From: Cupriavidus pampae | Lineage (GTDB): Bacteria > Pseudomonadota > Gammaproteobacteria > Burkholderiales > Burkholderiaceae | NCBI RefSeq assembly: GCF_914271485.1 | Contig: NZ_CAJZAG010000013.1 | Location: forward strand, 124,001-188,000 | Direction: 5' to 3' | Length of the DNA stretch: 64,000 nt | Shown: positions 26,284 to 34,605 of the stretch, one piece after another | How positions within the stretch are numbered: the stretch's first letter is position 1 | Layout of the letters: each line of letters starts with the position of its first letter | Notes under the pieces: generated by a model | What the model was told of the DNA's origin: nothing | Database searches by the model: none | Seen by the model: only the letters and a program-made list of their open reading frames with translations | Program-made: the position numbers and the translations under genes

Positions 26284-27711
26284 ATGAGTACCGAACTGTT
26301 CTATCAAGACGCGACGACGCTCGCCCAACTCATCCGTACCAAGGAAGTTTCCCCTGTAGAGGTCGTACAGGCCCACCTCGACCGCATAAGTGCCGTGGAT
26401 CCCGCGCTCAACGCGGTCGTCGCGATTGCCGACACCGCCCTCGCCGCAGCGAAGGCCGCCGAGGCGGCAGTACTGAACGGTGAAGACGTCGGCCCGCTGC
26501 ATGGCGTGCCCTTCACCGTCAAAGACGCGATCGATACCGCCGGATTGCTGACCCAGCGCGGCTCGCCGATCTTCAAAGGGCGCGTGCCCGACACCGACGC
26601 GACCACCGTTGCGCGCATGAAGCAGGCAGGCGGCATCGTGCTGGCGAAGACCAATATTCCCGAGTTCTCATTCTGGATCGAGACCGACAACCTGCTGTCT
26701 GGACGCACTCTCAACCCCTGGAATCTGGATCGCACGCCGGGCGGCAGCAGCGGCGGGGAATCGGCAGCAATCGCGGCGGGCATGGCGCCGATCGGTCTGT
26801 CGACCGATGTCGCCATCTCGATCCGCGGTCCCGCGGCGCATACCGGCGTGATGGGCCTGAAAGCAACCCATGGCCGCATTCCAATGACCGGCGTGTGGCC
26901 GCGTGAACCGCGCCGCTTCTGGCATGTGGGTCCAATGGCGCGCACCATTCGCGACCTGGCGCTGACCTATTCAGTGCTGGCAGGGCCCGACGGTGCGGAT
27001 GGTTATTCCACGAGCCCACTCGGACTGGACAGCGGGCGGACCAATACCGGCGGACGGGCGTTGCGCGTCGGTTGGCTGGTCGAGCCGGGTTTCGGCGCCA
27101 TCGACCCTGAAGTCGCCGAGACCGTTCAGGTCGCGGCCGAAGCGCTGAAAAGCACGGGCGTCATTGTCGAGCCCGCGCGCATTCCGATTATCGAGGAGGT
27201 CAACGCGCTCGAACTGCTCTGGAAGATTCAAGCCATGGAAACCAAGCCCGCATTTCGCAAGGTGACGGCCGGACATGAAGACAAGATCTTCAAGCATGTG
27301 CAGGCGGTGTTCGACACGCCCGACACATCGATCGAGGATTTCGTCGCGGCCGAGCAGCAGATCGAACGGATACGCGACGGCTTCAGCCAGTATTTCCAGC
27401 GTTACGACGCGCTGCTGTGCCCGGTTACACCGGTGCCCGCGCACGGGCATGACGCCTCGGAGTTCGTGATCGGTGGCGAAACGGTATCGTCGCTGCACAT
27501 CATGGATACCACCGCGCCCTTCAGCGTCACTGGCCTGCCGGCGCTGTCGATGCGGTTCGGCACCAGCTACGATGGCCTGCCGATCGGTGTGCAACTGGTA
27601 TCGCCGTGGCTTGCGGAGTCCACGATCCTCCATCTCGGATCGCTGCTGGAGCAAGTGAGCCCGGTACGCGATCTTCACCCCGACCTGTCGCGCCTCGCCG
27701 TGCGTGCATAA
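26284..27711 (+). CDS. Amidase signature family hydrolase with altered oxyanion loop
   Basis: A 475-residue amidase-signature enzyme hydrolysing a carboxamide. By alignment to FAAH-type spacing the triad is K80 (TVKDAID), cis-S155 (GGSSGGE) and nucleophile S179, 24 residues after the cis-Ser as usual. The glycines that normally precede the nucleophile (D-x-G-G-S) are replaced: the loop reads D175-V-A-I-S179. The rest of the fold (HGVPFTVKD, GLKATHGRIP, GPMARTIRD) is intact. AGGAG precedes the ATG. It is followed after 70 bp by the alpha/beta hydrolase, and divergently by TetR. Confidence 0.9.
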   Translation: MSTELFYQDATTLAQLIRTKEVSPVEVVQAHLDRISAVDPALNAVVAIADTALAAAKAAEAAVLNGEDVGPLHGVPFTVKDAIDTAGLLTQRGSPIFKGRVPDTDATTVARMKQAGGIVLAKTNIPEFSFWIETDNLLSGRTLNPWNLDRTPGGSSGGESAAIAAGMAPIGLSTDVAISIRGPAAHTGVMGLKATHGRIPMTGVWPREPRRFWHVGPMARTIRDLALTYSVLAGPDGADGYSTSPLGLDSGRTNTGGRALRVGWLVEPGFGAIDPEVAETVQVAAEALKSTGVIVEPARIPIIEEVNALELLWKIQAMETKPAFRKVTAGHEDKIFKHVQAVFDTPDTSIEDFVAAEQQIERIRDGFSQYFQRYDALLCPVTPVPAHGHDASEFVIGGETVSSLHIMDTTAPFSVTGLPALSMRFGTSYDGLPIGVQLVSPWLAESTILHLGSLLEQVSPVRDLHPDLSRLAVRA

Positions 27712-27781
27712 CCGTCTGTGTCTCATCGCGCTGCCGGCGAACAACCGGCAGCGCGTTTCCCTCGACAAGAATATCCAAGAC

Positions 27782-28813
27782 ATGTCGCTTCCCATCGATC
27801 AGCAACGCCGCCGCCTGTTGAGTCATTCCTCAGCGATGGCCGGACTCAGCATGTTCAGTCTCGCCGGCCTTGCAGCACCGCAGAATCCTTCACCCGGACG
27901 ATCGGACTCGACCGATTCGCTTGGCCCAATCCGGCAGGTCAACGCCGGCAACCTGAACATTGGCTACGCGGAGGCCGGACCGGCGAACGGGCCAGTGGCC
28001 ATCCTGTTGCACGGGTGGCCGCACGACATCCACAGCTTCGTCGATGTGGTCCCATTGCTGGCAGCTGCCGGTTACCGCGTGATCGTGCCCTATCTCCGAG
28101 GCTACGGTCCTACACGCTTTCTTTCGGCAGGCACGCCACGCAACGGCCAGCAGTCCGTGTTCGCGGTGGATGTCATCGCGCTGATGGACGCGTTGAAAAT
28201 CGACAAGGCAGTGATCGCCGGGTTCGACTGGGGTGGGCGCGCCGCGGATATCGTGGCGGCGGTCTGGCCCGAGCGCTGTCGCGCACTGGTGTCGGTCAGT
28301 GGCTATCTGATCGGCAGTCAGGAGGCGAATCGGAAGCCCGTGCCGCCGCAGACGGAGCTGCTGGCGTGGTTCCAGTATTACTTCGCCACCGAGCGCGGCG
28401 CGCGAGGTTACGCCGAGTACCGCAACGCTTTCAATAAACTGATCTGGCAAAACGCCTCGCCGCAATTCAGGTTCGACGACGCCACGTTCCTGCGCACGGC
28501 CACGTCATTCGACAATCCGGACCACGTGGCCATCGTGATCCACAACTATCGATGGCGTTTGGGACTGGCGCAAGGCGAGTCACAATACGACGACCTCGAA
28601 CAACGGCTGGCGCAGGCGCCGAAGATATCCGTGCCCACCATCACGCTGGAAGGCGACGCCAACGGTGCACCGCATCAATCGCCCGCGGCCTATGCCGCGC
28701 AGTTCATCGGTCCCTATCAACATCGGAACGTCGACGGCGGCATCGGTCACAACCTGCCGCAGGAAGCGCCCAAAGCGTTTGCCGACGCGGTGCTGGGGGT
28801 GGTGAAGTTGTGA
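27782..28813 (+). CDS. Exported alpha/beta hydrolase, epoxide-hydrolase-like
   Basis: A 343-residue protein with an N-terminal signal (RRRLLSHSSAMAGLSMFSL, twin-arginine-like). The fold carries the oxyanion motif HGWPHDIHSF, nucleophile D149 in GFDWGGR and H323 in GIGHNLP, with a candidate acid in LEGDANG. An aspartate rather than serine nucleophile marks the epoxide hydrolase/haloalkane dehalogenase branch. It follows the amidase on the same strand and is probably co-regulated by the TetR protein. The start at 27782 is chosen at the signal-like Met. Confidence 0.85.
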   Translation: MSLPIDQQRRRLLSHSSAMAGLSMFSLAGLAAPQNPSPGRSDSTDSLGPIRQVNAGNLNIGYAEAGPANGPVAILLHGWPHDIHSFVDVVPLLAAAGYRVIVPYLRGYGPTRFLSAGTPRNGQQSVFAVDVIALMDALKIDKAVIAGFDWGGRAADIVAAVWPERCRALVSVSGYLIGSQEANRKPVPPQTELLAWFQYYFATERGARGYAEYRNAFNKLIWQNASPQFRFDDATFLRTATSFDNPDHVAIVIHNYRWRLGLAQGESQYDDLEQRLAQAPKISVPTITLEGDANGAPHQSPAAYAAQFIGPYQHRNVDGGIGHNLPQEAPKAFADAVLGVVKL

Positions 28814-28924
28814 GCAGCCGGCGCAGGCGGTTGGGGCGCGGTGGTATCAAATTGTCAGCGTCGTGGCTTCGGGCATCGTGTGTCCACTATGATGAGTGAC
28901 GATATCGCTACGCCCGAAGACAAG

Positions 28925-29320
28925 ATGAAACCCACTTACCTCCCTCTCGCCGCCCTGCTTGCAACGATGGTATTCGTCACCGGATGCTCGGACCGGAAGT
29001 CGGGCGCCGAAGCTCAGAATGCTCAGATTCCTGTCGCGAGAGCGCCGCTGGCCGATGATTGGCTGGGCAAATGGAACGGGCCCGAAGGCACGTTCCTGGA
29101 GGTTGCCGGTGGCAAGGGACGTTACGAGGTGACGGTGCAGAACCTCGATGGCCCGCGCACCTTCGAGGGCCGGGCCGTCGACTCCCGCATCGCATTCGAG
29201 CGCGATGGCGTCACGGAAATGATTCGCGCCACCAATGGCGCCGAGACCGGCATGAAGTGGCTCGCGGAAAAACAAAACTGCCTGACGGTTCGGTCCGGCG
29301 AGGGGTACTGCAGAGACTAA
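28925..29320 (+). CDS. Lipoprotein of unknown function
   Basis: A 131-residue protein with signal and lipobox VTGC (Cys at about 20). The mature domain (WLGKWNGPEGTFLEV, GKGRYEVTVQNLDGPRTFEG, FERDGVTEMIRAT) has the strand-rich pattern of small lipocalin-like outer-membrane lipoproteins. No specific role can be assigned. It lies 39 bp before the BrkB gene on the same strand. Confidence 0.8.
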   Translation: MKPTYLPLAALLATMVFVTGCSDRKSGAEAQNAQIPVARAPLADDWLGKWNGPEGTFLEVAGGKGRYEVTVQNLDGPRTFEGRAVDSRIAFERDGVTEMIRATNGAETGMKWLAEKQNCLTVRSGEGYCRD

Positions 29321-29359
29321 GTCGCATAATGCCCTGACGTGGTACCTCCGGAGCCCCCG

Positions 29360-30265
29360 ATGCACCTGACCGATGTCCGCCCCCGCGATCTGCTGCGCAG
29401 CGCGTGGCGCTTCATTTGGCACACGTTGGTGCAATACCGCGCAAACCAGGGGCTGCTGCTGGCCGGTGCGGTGGGCTATTACGCGTTGCTGTCGATCGTG
29501 CCATTGCTGATCCTGACGGTGATCGCGCTCTCGCATGTCGTCGATCCGGATCTGCTGCTATCGACGGTCGCGCATTATCTGGAATGGGTGGTACCGGGCC
29601 AGTCCCGCGCGCTGATCGCCGAACTGGCTGCCTTCCTGCGCAACCGCGGCACCTCGGGATGGCTGTTGCTGGTCACCATGCTGTTCTTCAGCTCGCTCGC
29701 CTTCACTGTGCTGGAGAACGCCATGTCGGTGATCTTCGTGCATCGCGTGGCCATCCGCCGGCGGCATTTCCTCGTCTCCGCGGTGCTGCCGTACTGCTAT
29801 ATCGCCGTGATCAGTCTGGGCCTGCTGGTGGTCACGATCGTGTCCGGCCGCCTGCTGGCGATTGGCGAGCGACATCTGGACGTGTTGGGACACGAATGGT
29901 CGCTGGACCGGCTGTCGAGCGGGCTGCTCTATCTGCTGGGATTCTTCGGCGAGATCATGCTGCTCACATCGATCTACATGGTCATGCCGGTAGGACGCCT
30001 GTCGATACGCCGCGCGTTATGTGGCGCCGTTCTGGCCGCCGTCCTGTGGGAGATTTCGCGGCATCTGCTGGTGTGGTACTTCACCTCGCTGTCGCAGGTG
30101 AGCCGTGTATATGGCTCACTGACGACGGCGATCGTCGTCCTGCTGAGTCTCGAGATTGCGGCCGCGTTGTTGCTGCTGGGAGCGCAGGTGATTGCGGAAC
30201 TGGAGCGTGGCGACTGGAAGAAAGACCGTCAGCTACCTGAGGAAGCCAAACCCTTCCGTACGTAG
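29360..30265 (+). CDS. YihY/BrkB-family inner-membrane protein
   Basis: A 301-residue integral membrane protein with about six helices. The family signature is visible in AGAVGYYALLSIVPLLIL near the N-terminus and YGSLTTAIVVLLSLEIAAAL near the C-terminus. Despite old names (virulence factor BrkB, RNase BN), members are membrane proteins of uncertain function, possibly transport related. CGGAG lies before the ATG. It may be co-transcribed with the preceding lipoprotein gene. Confidence 0.9.
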   Translation: MHLTDVRPRDLLRSAWRFIWHTLVQYRANQGLLLAGAVGYYALLSIVPLLILTVIALSHVVDPDLLLSTVAHYLEWVVPGQSRALIAELAAFLRNRGTSGWLLLVTMLFFSSLAFTVLENAMSVIFVHRVAIRRRHFLVSAVLPYCYIAVISLGLLVVTIVSGRLLAIGERHLDVLGHEWSLDRLSSGLLYLLGFFGEIMLLTSIYMVMPVGRLSIRRALCGAVLAAVLWEISRHLLVWYFTSLSQVSRVYGSLTTAIVVLLSLEIAAALLLLGAQVIAELERGDWKKDRQLPEEAKPFRT

Positions 30266-30305
30266 GGCAAAGCGCGGCACGCTCACCGCAGCCTGCTCAA
30301 CTATC

Positions 30306-31085
30306 TCAACTATCCGCACGCTTCCACGCGGCCACGAAGGCGCGCAAGTCCTCGGCGGATGCATCGGTCACGGCCCAGTAGCGCATACCGCGCGCGGTCC
30401 AGCTTTCCATCTCATAGCCCTGCAGTGAGCGCGGGCCGCCATCCCCCTTGTCGGGCAGGACAAAGACTTCCAGCGGATGCTGGGCGCGTCGATACACAAG
30501 CACCGCAACGCGCCGTCCATCGACGTAATCGAGCCGTCCGCCCACGAGTGGAAAGCCCTGCCCGGCAAGGTCTCGCACTTCAGGCGCATAGTCGATGCGA
30601 CCGTTGAACCAAGGCTTGACCGTGTGACGATCCGACGAGGCCACGTCGATCTCGCGGGTCGATAGCAGCGCGCGCACGTGGCTCGCGACGACGGCCTGCG
30701 CAGTCAGATCGGCCGGCGATTCGCGCATGGCATAGGTCGTCAGCCCGAGCCCCACCGCGGCCACGGTGACAGCGGCCATCGTCGCGTTGAGCGCGGGCGA
30801 CCATGTGAACCAGCGCCGCCAGCCAGCATCCGCAACGGGTTCTACATCGGCCACTACCGGCTCGGTGGCGGGCAAGGCCGCCAACACGCGCGCGCGCAAC
30901 GCCGGCGATGCACGGTGATAACCGGCGCCCTGGCGCACGGCTTTGCGCAGCGTCCTCAGTTCGCGAAGCGCGCTGACGCAACTGTTGCAGTCCTCGAGAT
31001 GACGCTTCAGGCGAACGCCGTCCGCCGCGCCGATTTCACCGTCGGCGCACGCCTGCAGCAACGGACGGGCCTCATTGCAGTTCAT
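30306..31085 (-). CDS. Anti-sigma factor with zinc-binding ZAS domain
   Basis: A 259-residue single-pass inner-membrane protein. The cytoplasmic N-terminus begins MNCNEARPLLQACADGEIGA and holds the ZAS motif H29-x3-C33-x2-C36. One hydrophobic helix lies at about 105-125, then a periplasmic sensor part (WFNGRIDYAPEVRDLAGQGF, LVYRRAQHPLEVFVLP). It overlaps the sigma-factor gene by 14 bp, so it should bind and silence that sigma factor until a periplasmic signal arrives. Confidence 0.9.
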   Translation of the reverse strand: MNCNEARPLLQACADGEIGAADGVRLKRHLEDCNSCVSALRELRTLRKAVRQGAGYHRASPALRARVLAALPATEPVVADVEPVADAGWRRWFTWSPALNATMAAVTVAAVGLGLTTYAMRESPADLTAQAVVASHVRALLSTREIDVASSDRHTVKPWFNGRIDYAPEVRDLAGQGFPLVGGRLDYVDGRRVAVLVYRRAQHPLEVFVLPDKGDGGPRSLQGYEMESWTARGMRYWAVTDASAEDLRAFVAAWKRADS

Positions 31086-31671
31086 GGCCGGTCTCCCCAA
31101 TTGAGCGCTGCGCTTTCGACAACGCGGCCGACAAAGCAGCCGGTGTTTCGCGCAACACCACGATTTCCGCGGCAAGCATCTTCCTGCCTCGCGCCAGCCG
31201 CGACATCACGGTGCCGGCCGGGATATCGACGATGCGCGCGATATCGCGATAGTGCAGGTCTTCGAGCTCGCGCAGCACGATCACCTCTCGAAAGGCGACC
31301 GGCAGCCGTTCGAGCGCCGTGTGTACCAGTCGCGCATCCTCCTCGCGCAGCAGTGCCTGCTCGGGATCCTCCGGCATGCCATGCCATTCCGGCAACACCG
31401 CATCGGGAGCACTGTCGTCATAGCCGGTTTCGGCTGCGGATTTGCGTTGCTGGTGCATCGTGAACCATGTATTGCGCACGATCGCAAGCAGCCATGGACG
31501 CGGCCGCTCGCCACGAAAACTCGCGAACAGGCGAAACGCGCGCAGGAACGCTTCCTGCACCACGTCGTCGGCATCGCTCGTGCTGCCACACAGCCAGCGC
31601 GCGAGGTTGTACGCGGCGTCGAGGTGCGGCAGCACCAACGCATCGAAGCGGTGGCGTTCGCTGGGGTTCAC
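31072..31671 (-). CDS. ECF (RpoE-like) sigma factor
   Basis: A 199-residue group 4 sigma factor. Region 2 is YNLARWLCGSTSDADDVVQE with AFLRAFRLFASFRGER, and region 4 is LERLPVAFREVIVLRELEDL followed by HYRDIARIVDIPAGTVMSRL. It is translationally coupled to the anti-sigma gene. A natural target is its own promoter or the divergent phosphoesterase-cupredoxin operon, but I could not identify a matching -35/-10 pair. Confidence 0.93.
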   Translation of the reverse strand: MNPSERHRFDALVLPHLDAAYNLARWLCGSTSDADDVVQEAFLRAFRLFASFRGERPRPWLLAIVRNTWFTMHQQRKSAAETGYDDSAPDAVLPEWHGMPEDPEQALLREEDARLVHTALERLPVAFREVIVLRELEDLHYRDIARIVDIPAGTVMSRLARGRKMLAAEIVVLRETPAALSAALSKAQRSIGETGHELQ

Positions 31672-31716
31672 CTCAGGCCTCGCGGTGCCATCTGGCAGTG
31701 GGGGTGGGGACGAAGG

Positions 31717-31743
31717 AGCAATCGGAGCAATCGGAACAATCGG
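31717..31743. repeat. Three tandem 9-bp repeats
   Basis: AGCAATCGG, AGCAATCGG and AACAATCGG lie head to tail in the divergent region between the ECF sigma gene and the phosphoesterase gene. The spacing of about one helical turn per repeat suits a regulator binding one DNA face. Confidence 0.7.
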
Positions 31744-31909
31744 TCCGCGGTCGAATCATGCGTGGATCTCCCTTGCTTTACCGACGCGACACCGAGTTTA
31801 TTCCCGTCATCGCATGTTTTTGGTGAATTTTTTTATTCGCGCGCCGATCGGGAATTTCTGGGCACACGCGCCGGTATGACAGGCAGGATCATCCAGCAAA
31901 GGAGCGACC

Positions 31910-32794
31910 ATGACCCCATCCTGCAAGCGGCGCGACTTCCTGCGCCTGGCCGGCGCCGGTGCCGGCGCGGTGTTCGCCTCGGGCCTGCCCGGTTGGGCCG
32001 CCGCGCGCGACGACGATTTCTTCTTTGTGCAGCTATCCGATGCGCACTGGGGTTACCAGGGGGCCGCCAACCCCGACGCGCGCGGCACACTGCCCCGCGC
32101 CGTGGCGGCGGTCAATGCGCTGCCGCGCCAGCCGGACTTCATCATGTTCACCGGCGACCTGACCCATAGCACCGACGATGCGGCCGAGCGGCGCAAGCGC
32201 ATGCGTGAGTTCCAGACCGTGATCGCTCCGCTCAAGGCCGGCAAGATCTACCTGATGCCGGGCGAGCACGATGCCAGCCTCGATAACGGTGAGGTCTACC
32301 GCGAACTGTTCGGCCCCACGCACTACACGTTCGATCACAAGGGCCTGCATGCGATCGTGCTCGACAATGTGTCCGATCCCCGCGGACAGGTGGGTGACGC
32401 GCAGCGCGAGTGGCTGGCCGCCGATCTGGCGAAGCAGTCGCCCGATGCCCGCATCGTGGTGTTCACGCACCGGCCGCTCTTCAATCTCTATCCGCAGTGG
32501 GACTGGGCGACGGGCGATGGCGATCGCGTGGTGGAGTTGTTGATGCCCTATCGCAACGTGGCCGTCTTCTATGGACATATCCATCAGGAGCATCACCACC
32601 TCACAGGTCATATCGAACACCATGCGGCGCGTTCGCTGATGTTCCCCCTACCGCCACCCGGCTCGCAGCCGCGCCGCGAGCCACTGCCGTGGGACGCCGC
32701 GCAACCGTATCGCGGGCTGGGCTGGCGCGAGATCACCGCCATGCGGCAGCCGGCCGGCTATCGGCTGGCCGAGCGTCCCGTGGCCGACGCATAG
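31910..32794 (+). CDS. Tat-exported metallophosphoesterase
   Basis: A 294-residue calcineurin-like phosphoesterase. The N-terminus KRRDFLRLAGAGAGAVFASG is a twin-arginine signal. Metal-site motifs are QLSDAHWG, MFTGDLTHS, VFTHRPLF and YGHIHQEHHH; the usual GNHD is PGEHDAS, so a Glu replaces the Asn ligand. Cofactor loading before export fits a metalloenzyme. A cupredoxin gene follows after 11 bp. The substrate is unknown. Confidence 0.88.
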   Translation: MTPSCKRRDFLRLAGAGAGAVFASGLPGWAAARDDDFFFVQLSDAHWGYQGAANPDARGTLPRAVAAVNALPRQPDFIMFTGDLTHSTDDAAERRKRMREFQTVIAPLKAGKIYLMPGEHDASLDNGEVYRELFGPTHYTFDHKGLHAIVLDNVSDPRGQVGDAQREWLAADLAKQSPDARIVVFTHRPLFNLYPQWDWATGDGDRVVELLMPYRNVAVFYGHIHQEHHHLTGHIEHHAARSLMFPLPPPGSQPRREPLPWDAAQPYRGLGWREITAMRQPAGYRLAERPVADA

Positions 32795-32805
32795 GGAGGC
32801 CGACC

Positions 32806-33186
32806 ATGACAATCGCCAGATATCCGAGCGCGGGTCGCCGGACGATGCTTGCATGGACCTTGGCCCTGCTTGCCACGCCGCTGGTCGCGCGGCGCGGAGA
32901 CGCCGCCGCGCCGCGCGTCATCGCCATCCGCGCGCGACGCTTCGTGTTCACGCCCGACAAGATCGCGCTCAAGGCGGGCGAGCCTGTGGTCCTCGAACTC
33001 ACCGCCGAGGACGTCGTGATGGGCTTCAGCGCCCCCGACCTGGGCGTCCGTGCCGACATGCCACCAGGTCAGACCGTACGCGTCACGTTGAAGCCCGCAA
33101 AGGCGGGCAGCTACGTGTTCCTGTGCGACCTCTTCTGCGGATCGGGGCATGAAAACATGAGCGGTGTGATCGAGGTTTCGGCCTAG
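32806..33186 (+). CDS. Exported cupredoxin with CuA-like motif
   Basis: A 126-residue periplasmic cupredoxin with an N-terminal signal ending near DAA/AP. The C-terminal loop C107-x3-C111-x3-H115-x2-M118 is the CuA ligand pattern of cytochrome oxidase subunit II and N2O reductase. The upstream His ligand expected in the D-V-x-H-x-F strand is replaced by M72 (DVVMGF). GGGAGG precedes the ATG. It is coupled to the Tat-exported phosphoesterase and lies divergent from the ECF sigma pair. A copper carrier or electron-transfer role is inferred. Confidence 0.87.
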   Translation: MTIARYPSAGRRTMLAWTLALLATPLVARRGDAAAPRVIAIRARRFVFTPDKIALKAGEPVVLELTAEDVVMGFSAPDLGVRADMPPGQTVRVTLKPAKAGSYVFLCDLFCGSGHENMSGVIEVSA

Positions 33187-33189
33187 CGC

Positions 33190-34089
33190 TTAGTCGTCCC
33201 AGTGGGTATCCGCGAACTGCGCAACCAGGAAATTGATCAGCGCCCGCACCTTGGGCGCAAGATGCTTGCGCGATGGATATACGGCATAAATGCCGAGTTC
33301 GAACGAGCGGTAAGCCGGACAGACTTCCACCAGATCGCCGCGTCGTAAATCCCCGTGCACCAGAAAGCTCGGCTGGAAGATGATGCCGCCCCCGGATAGG
33401 CCAATCGCCCGACACGTGTCTCCGTTATTGCAGCGCACGGACGACACGGTCGGCACCGTCACGTCTCCCTCCGCGCCGGTGAAGGTCCACTCATTGCGCG
33501 ACGCAAGGTGGCTATAGGCGATCACCTTATGCGCAAGCAGATCGGCCGGCCGCTCCACGGCGGGGTGTCGCGACAGATAGTCCGGCGATGCGCATGCCCG
33601 CATGCGGGTTCTGGCAAATTGGCGTCCCACCAGCGACGAGCTGTCCATGCGGGCGATCCGCACGGCGACATCGAAACCCTCTTCCACCAGATCGACCAGT
33701 CGATCGTTGAGCATGACGTCGAGCTCGATCCTCGGATGCGCCTTCATGAACGTGGCCCAGAGCGGCGCCAGATGCTGGATGCCGAAACTCAGTGGTGCGT
33801 TCACGCGTAGCACCCCCGCCGGTTCTTCAGAGCCAGAGGCGGCCGCACCTTCCGCGGCATCCATCAGCGACAGCACCTCGCGCGCCTGCTGATAGAAGAC
33901 CCGCCCCTCCTCCGTCAGAGAAAGTCGCCGCGTCGTGCGGTGCAACAGCCGCACGCCAAGTCTTGATTCCAGCGCACCGACATGGCGGGACACCGCCGCC
34001 TTCGACATGTCGAGTGGTTCAACGGCCGCAATAAAGCTGCCTTTGTCCACCACGGTGCAGAACACCAGCATTTCCAGCGCGCGGTCCAT
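33190..34089 (-). CDS. LysR-family regulator divergent from doxX
   Basis: A 299-residue regulator starting MDRALEMLVFCTVVDKGSFI. The winged HTH is DMSKAAVSRHVGALESRLGVRLLHRTTRRLSLTE in outline, followed by the effector domain (LRVNAPLSFG, VAVRIARMDSSSLVG). It belongs to the DsdC/AaeR-like group with the LLHRTTR motif. I prefer the ATG at 34089 with GTGAGA upstream over a GTG three codons earlier. It should control the divergent DoxX gene. It converges with the cupredoxin gene, 3 bp apart. Confidence 0.9.
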   Translation of the reverse strand: MDRALEMLVFCTVVDKGSFIAAVEPLDMSKAAVSRHVGALESRLGVRLLHRTTRRLSLTEEGRVFYQQAREVLSLMDAAEGAAASGSEEPAGVLRVNAPLSFGIQHLAPLWATFMKAHPRIELDVMLNDRLVDLVEEGFDVAVRIARMDSSSLVGRQFARTRMRACASPDYLSRHPAVERPADLLAHKVIAYSHLASRNEWTFTGAEGDVTVPTVSSVRCNNGDTCRAIGLSGGGIIFQPSFLVHGDLRRGDLVEVCPAYRSFELGIYAVYPSRKHLAPKVRALINFLVAQFADTHWDD

Positions 34090-34092
34090 TTG

Positions 34093-34107
34093 TCTCACTA
34101 AGCGAGA
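34093..34107. promoter_or_regulatory. Imperfect palindrome at the LysR start
   Basis: TCTCACTAAGCGAGA has arms TCTCxC and GxGAGA. It lies 3 bp before the LysR ATG in the LysR/doxX divergent region, suited to autoregulation by steric block. Confidence 0.35.
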
Positions 34108-34191
34108 TGAATAAGCTCATTGACCCATCTTTATCCCTGCAATCGATTCTATACACTCCATGCAAACCTGATCTCTGAGAGCAACCGCATC

Positions 34192-34605
34192 ATGAAATAC
34201 CTGTCCCTCGACAATCAAAAGGACGAAGTCCTTCTAGTCGCCCGCATTCTGCTGGTGGTCCTCTATGTACTTTTTGGCTGGCAAAAGATGGTCGGCTTCT
34301 CCGGCACCATCGGATACATGACGTCCGTCGGCGTGCCTCTTCCGGCGGTGGCCGCCCTTGTCGCGGTCGTGGTAGAGCTGGTGTTCGGCGTGCTTCTTCT
34401 GATCGGCTTCTATACCCGCCCGCTGGCACTATTGCTTGCCGTCTATACGCTTGTGACGGGATTCATCGGTCATCCCTACTGGACATTAAGCGGAATGGAT
34501 CAATACATGGCCATGATCAATTTCTACAAGAACGTCAGCATCACCGGCGGGTTCCTGCTATTGGCGTTGAATGGGCCTGGCCGCTATTCCATCGACCGCA
34601 AGTGA
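34192..34605 (+). CDS. DoxX-family membrane protein
   Basis: A 137-residue inner-membrane protein with four predicted helices (VARILLVVLYVLFGWQKM, VAALVAVVVELVFGVLLLIG, and two more). The Arg-plus-FGWQKM pattern and the terminal FYKNVSITGGFLLLA are hallmarks of DoxX/DUF4870-type quinol-associated proteins linked to thiol or oxidative stress. It is divergent from a LysR regulator. Its stop codon overlaps the 5' edge of the porin remnant. Confidence 0.88.
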   Translation: MKYLSLDNQKDEVLLVARILLVVLYVLFGWQKMVGFSGTIGYMTSVGVPLPAVAALVAVVVELVFGVLLLIGFYTRPLALLLAVYTLVTGFIGHPYWTLSGMDQYMAMINFYKNVSITGGFLLLALNGPGRYSIDRK

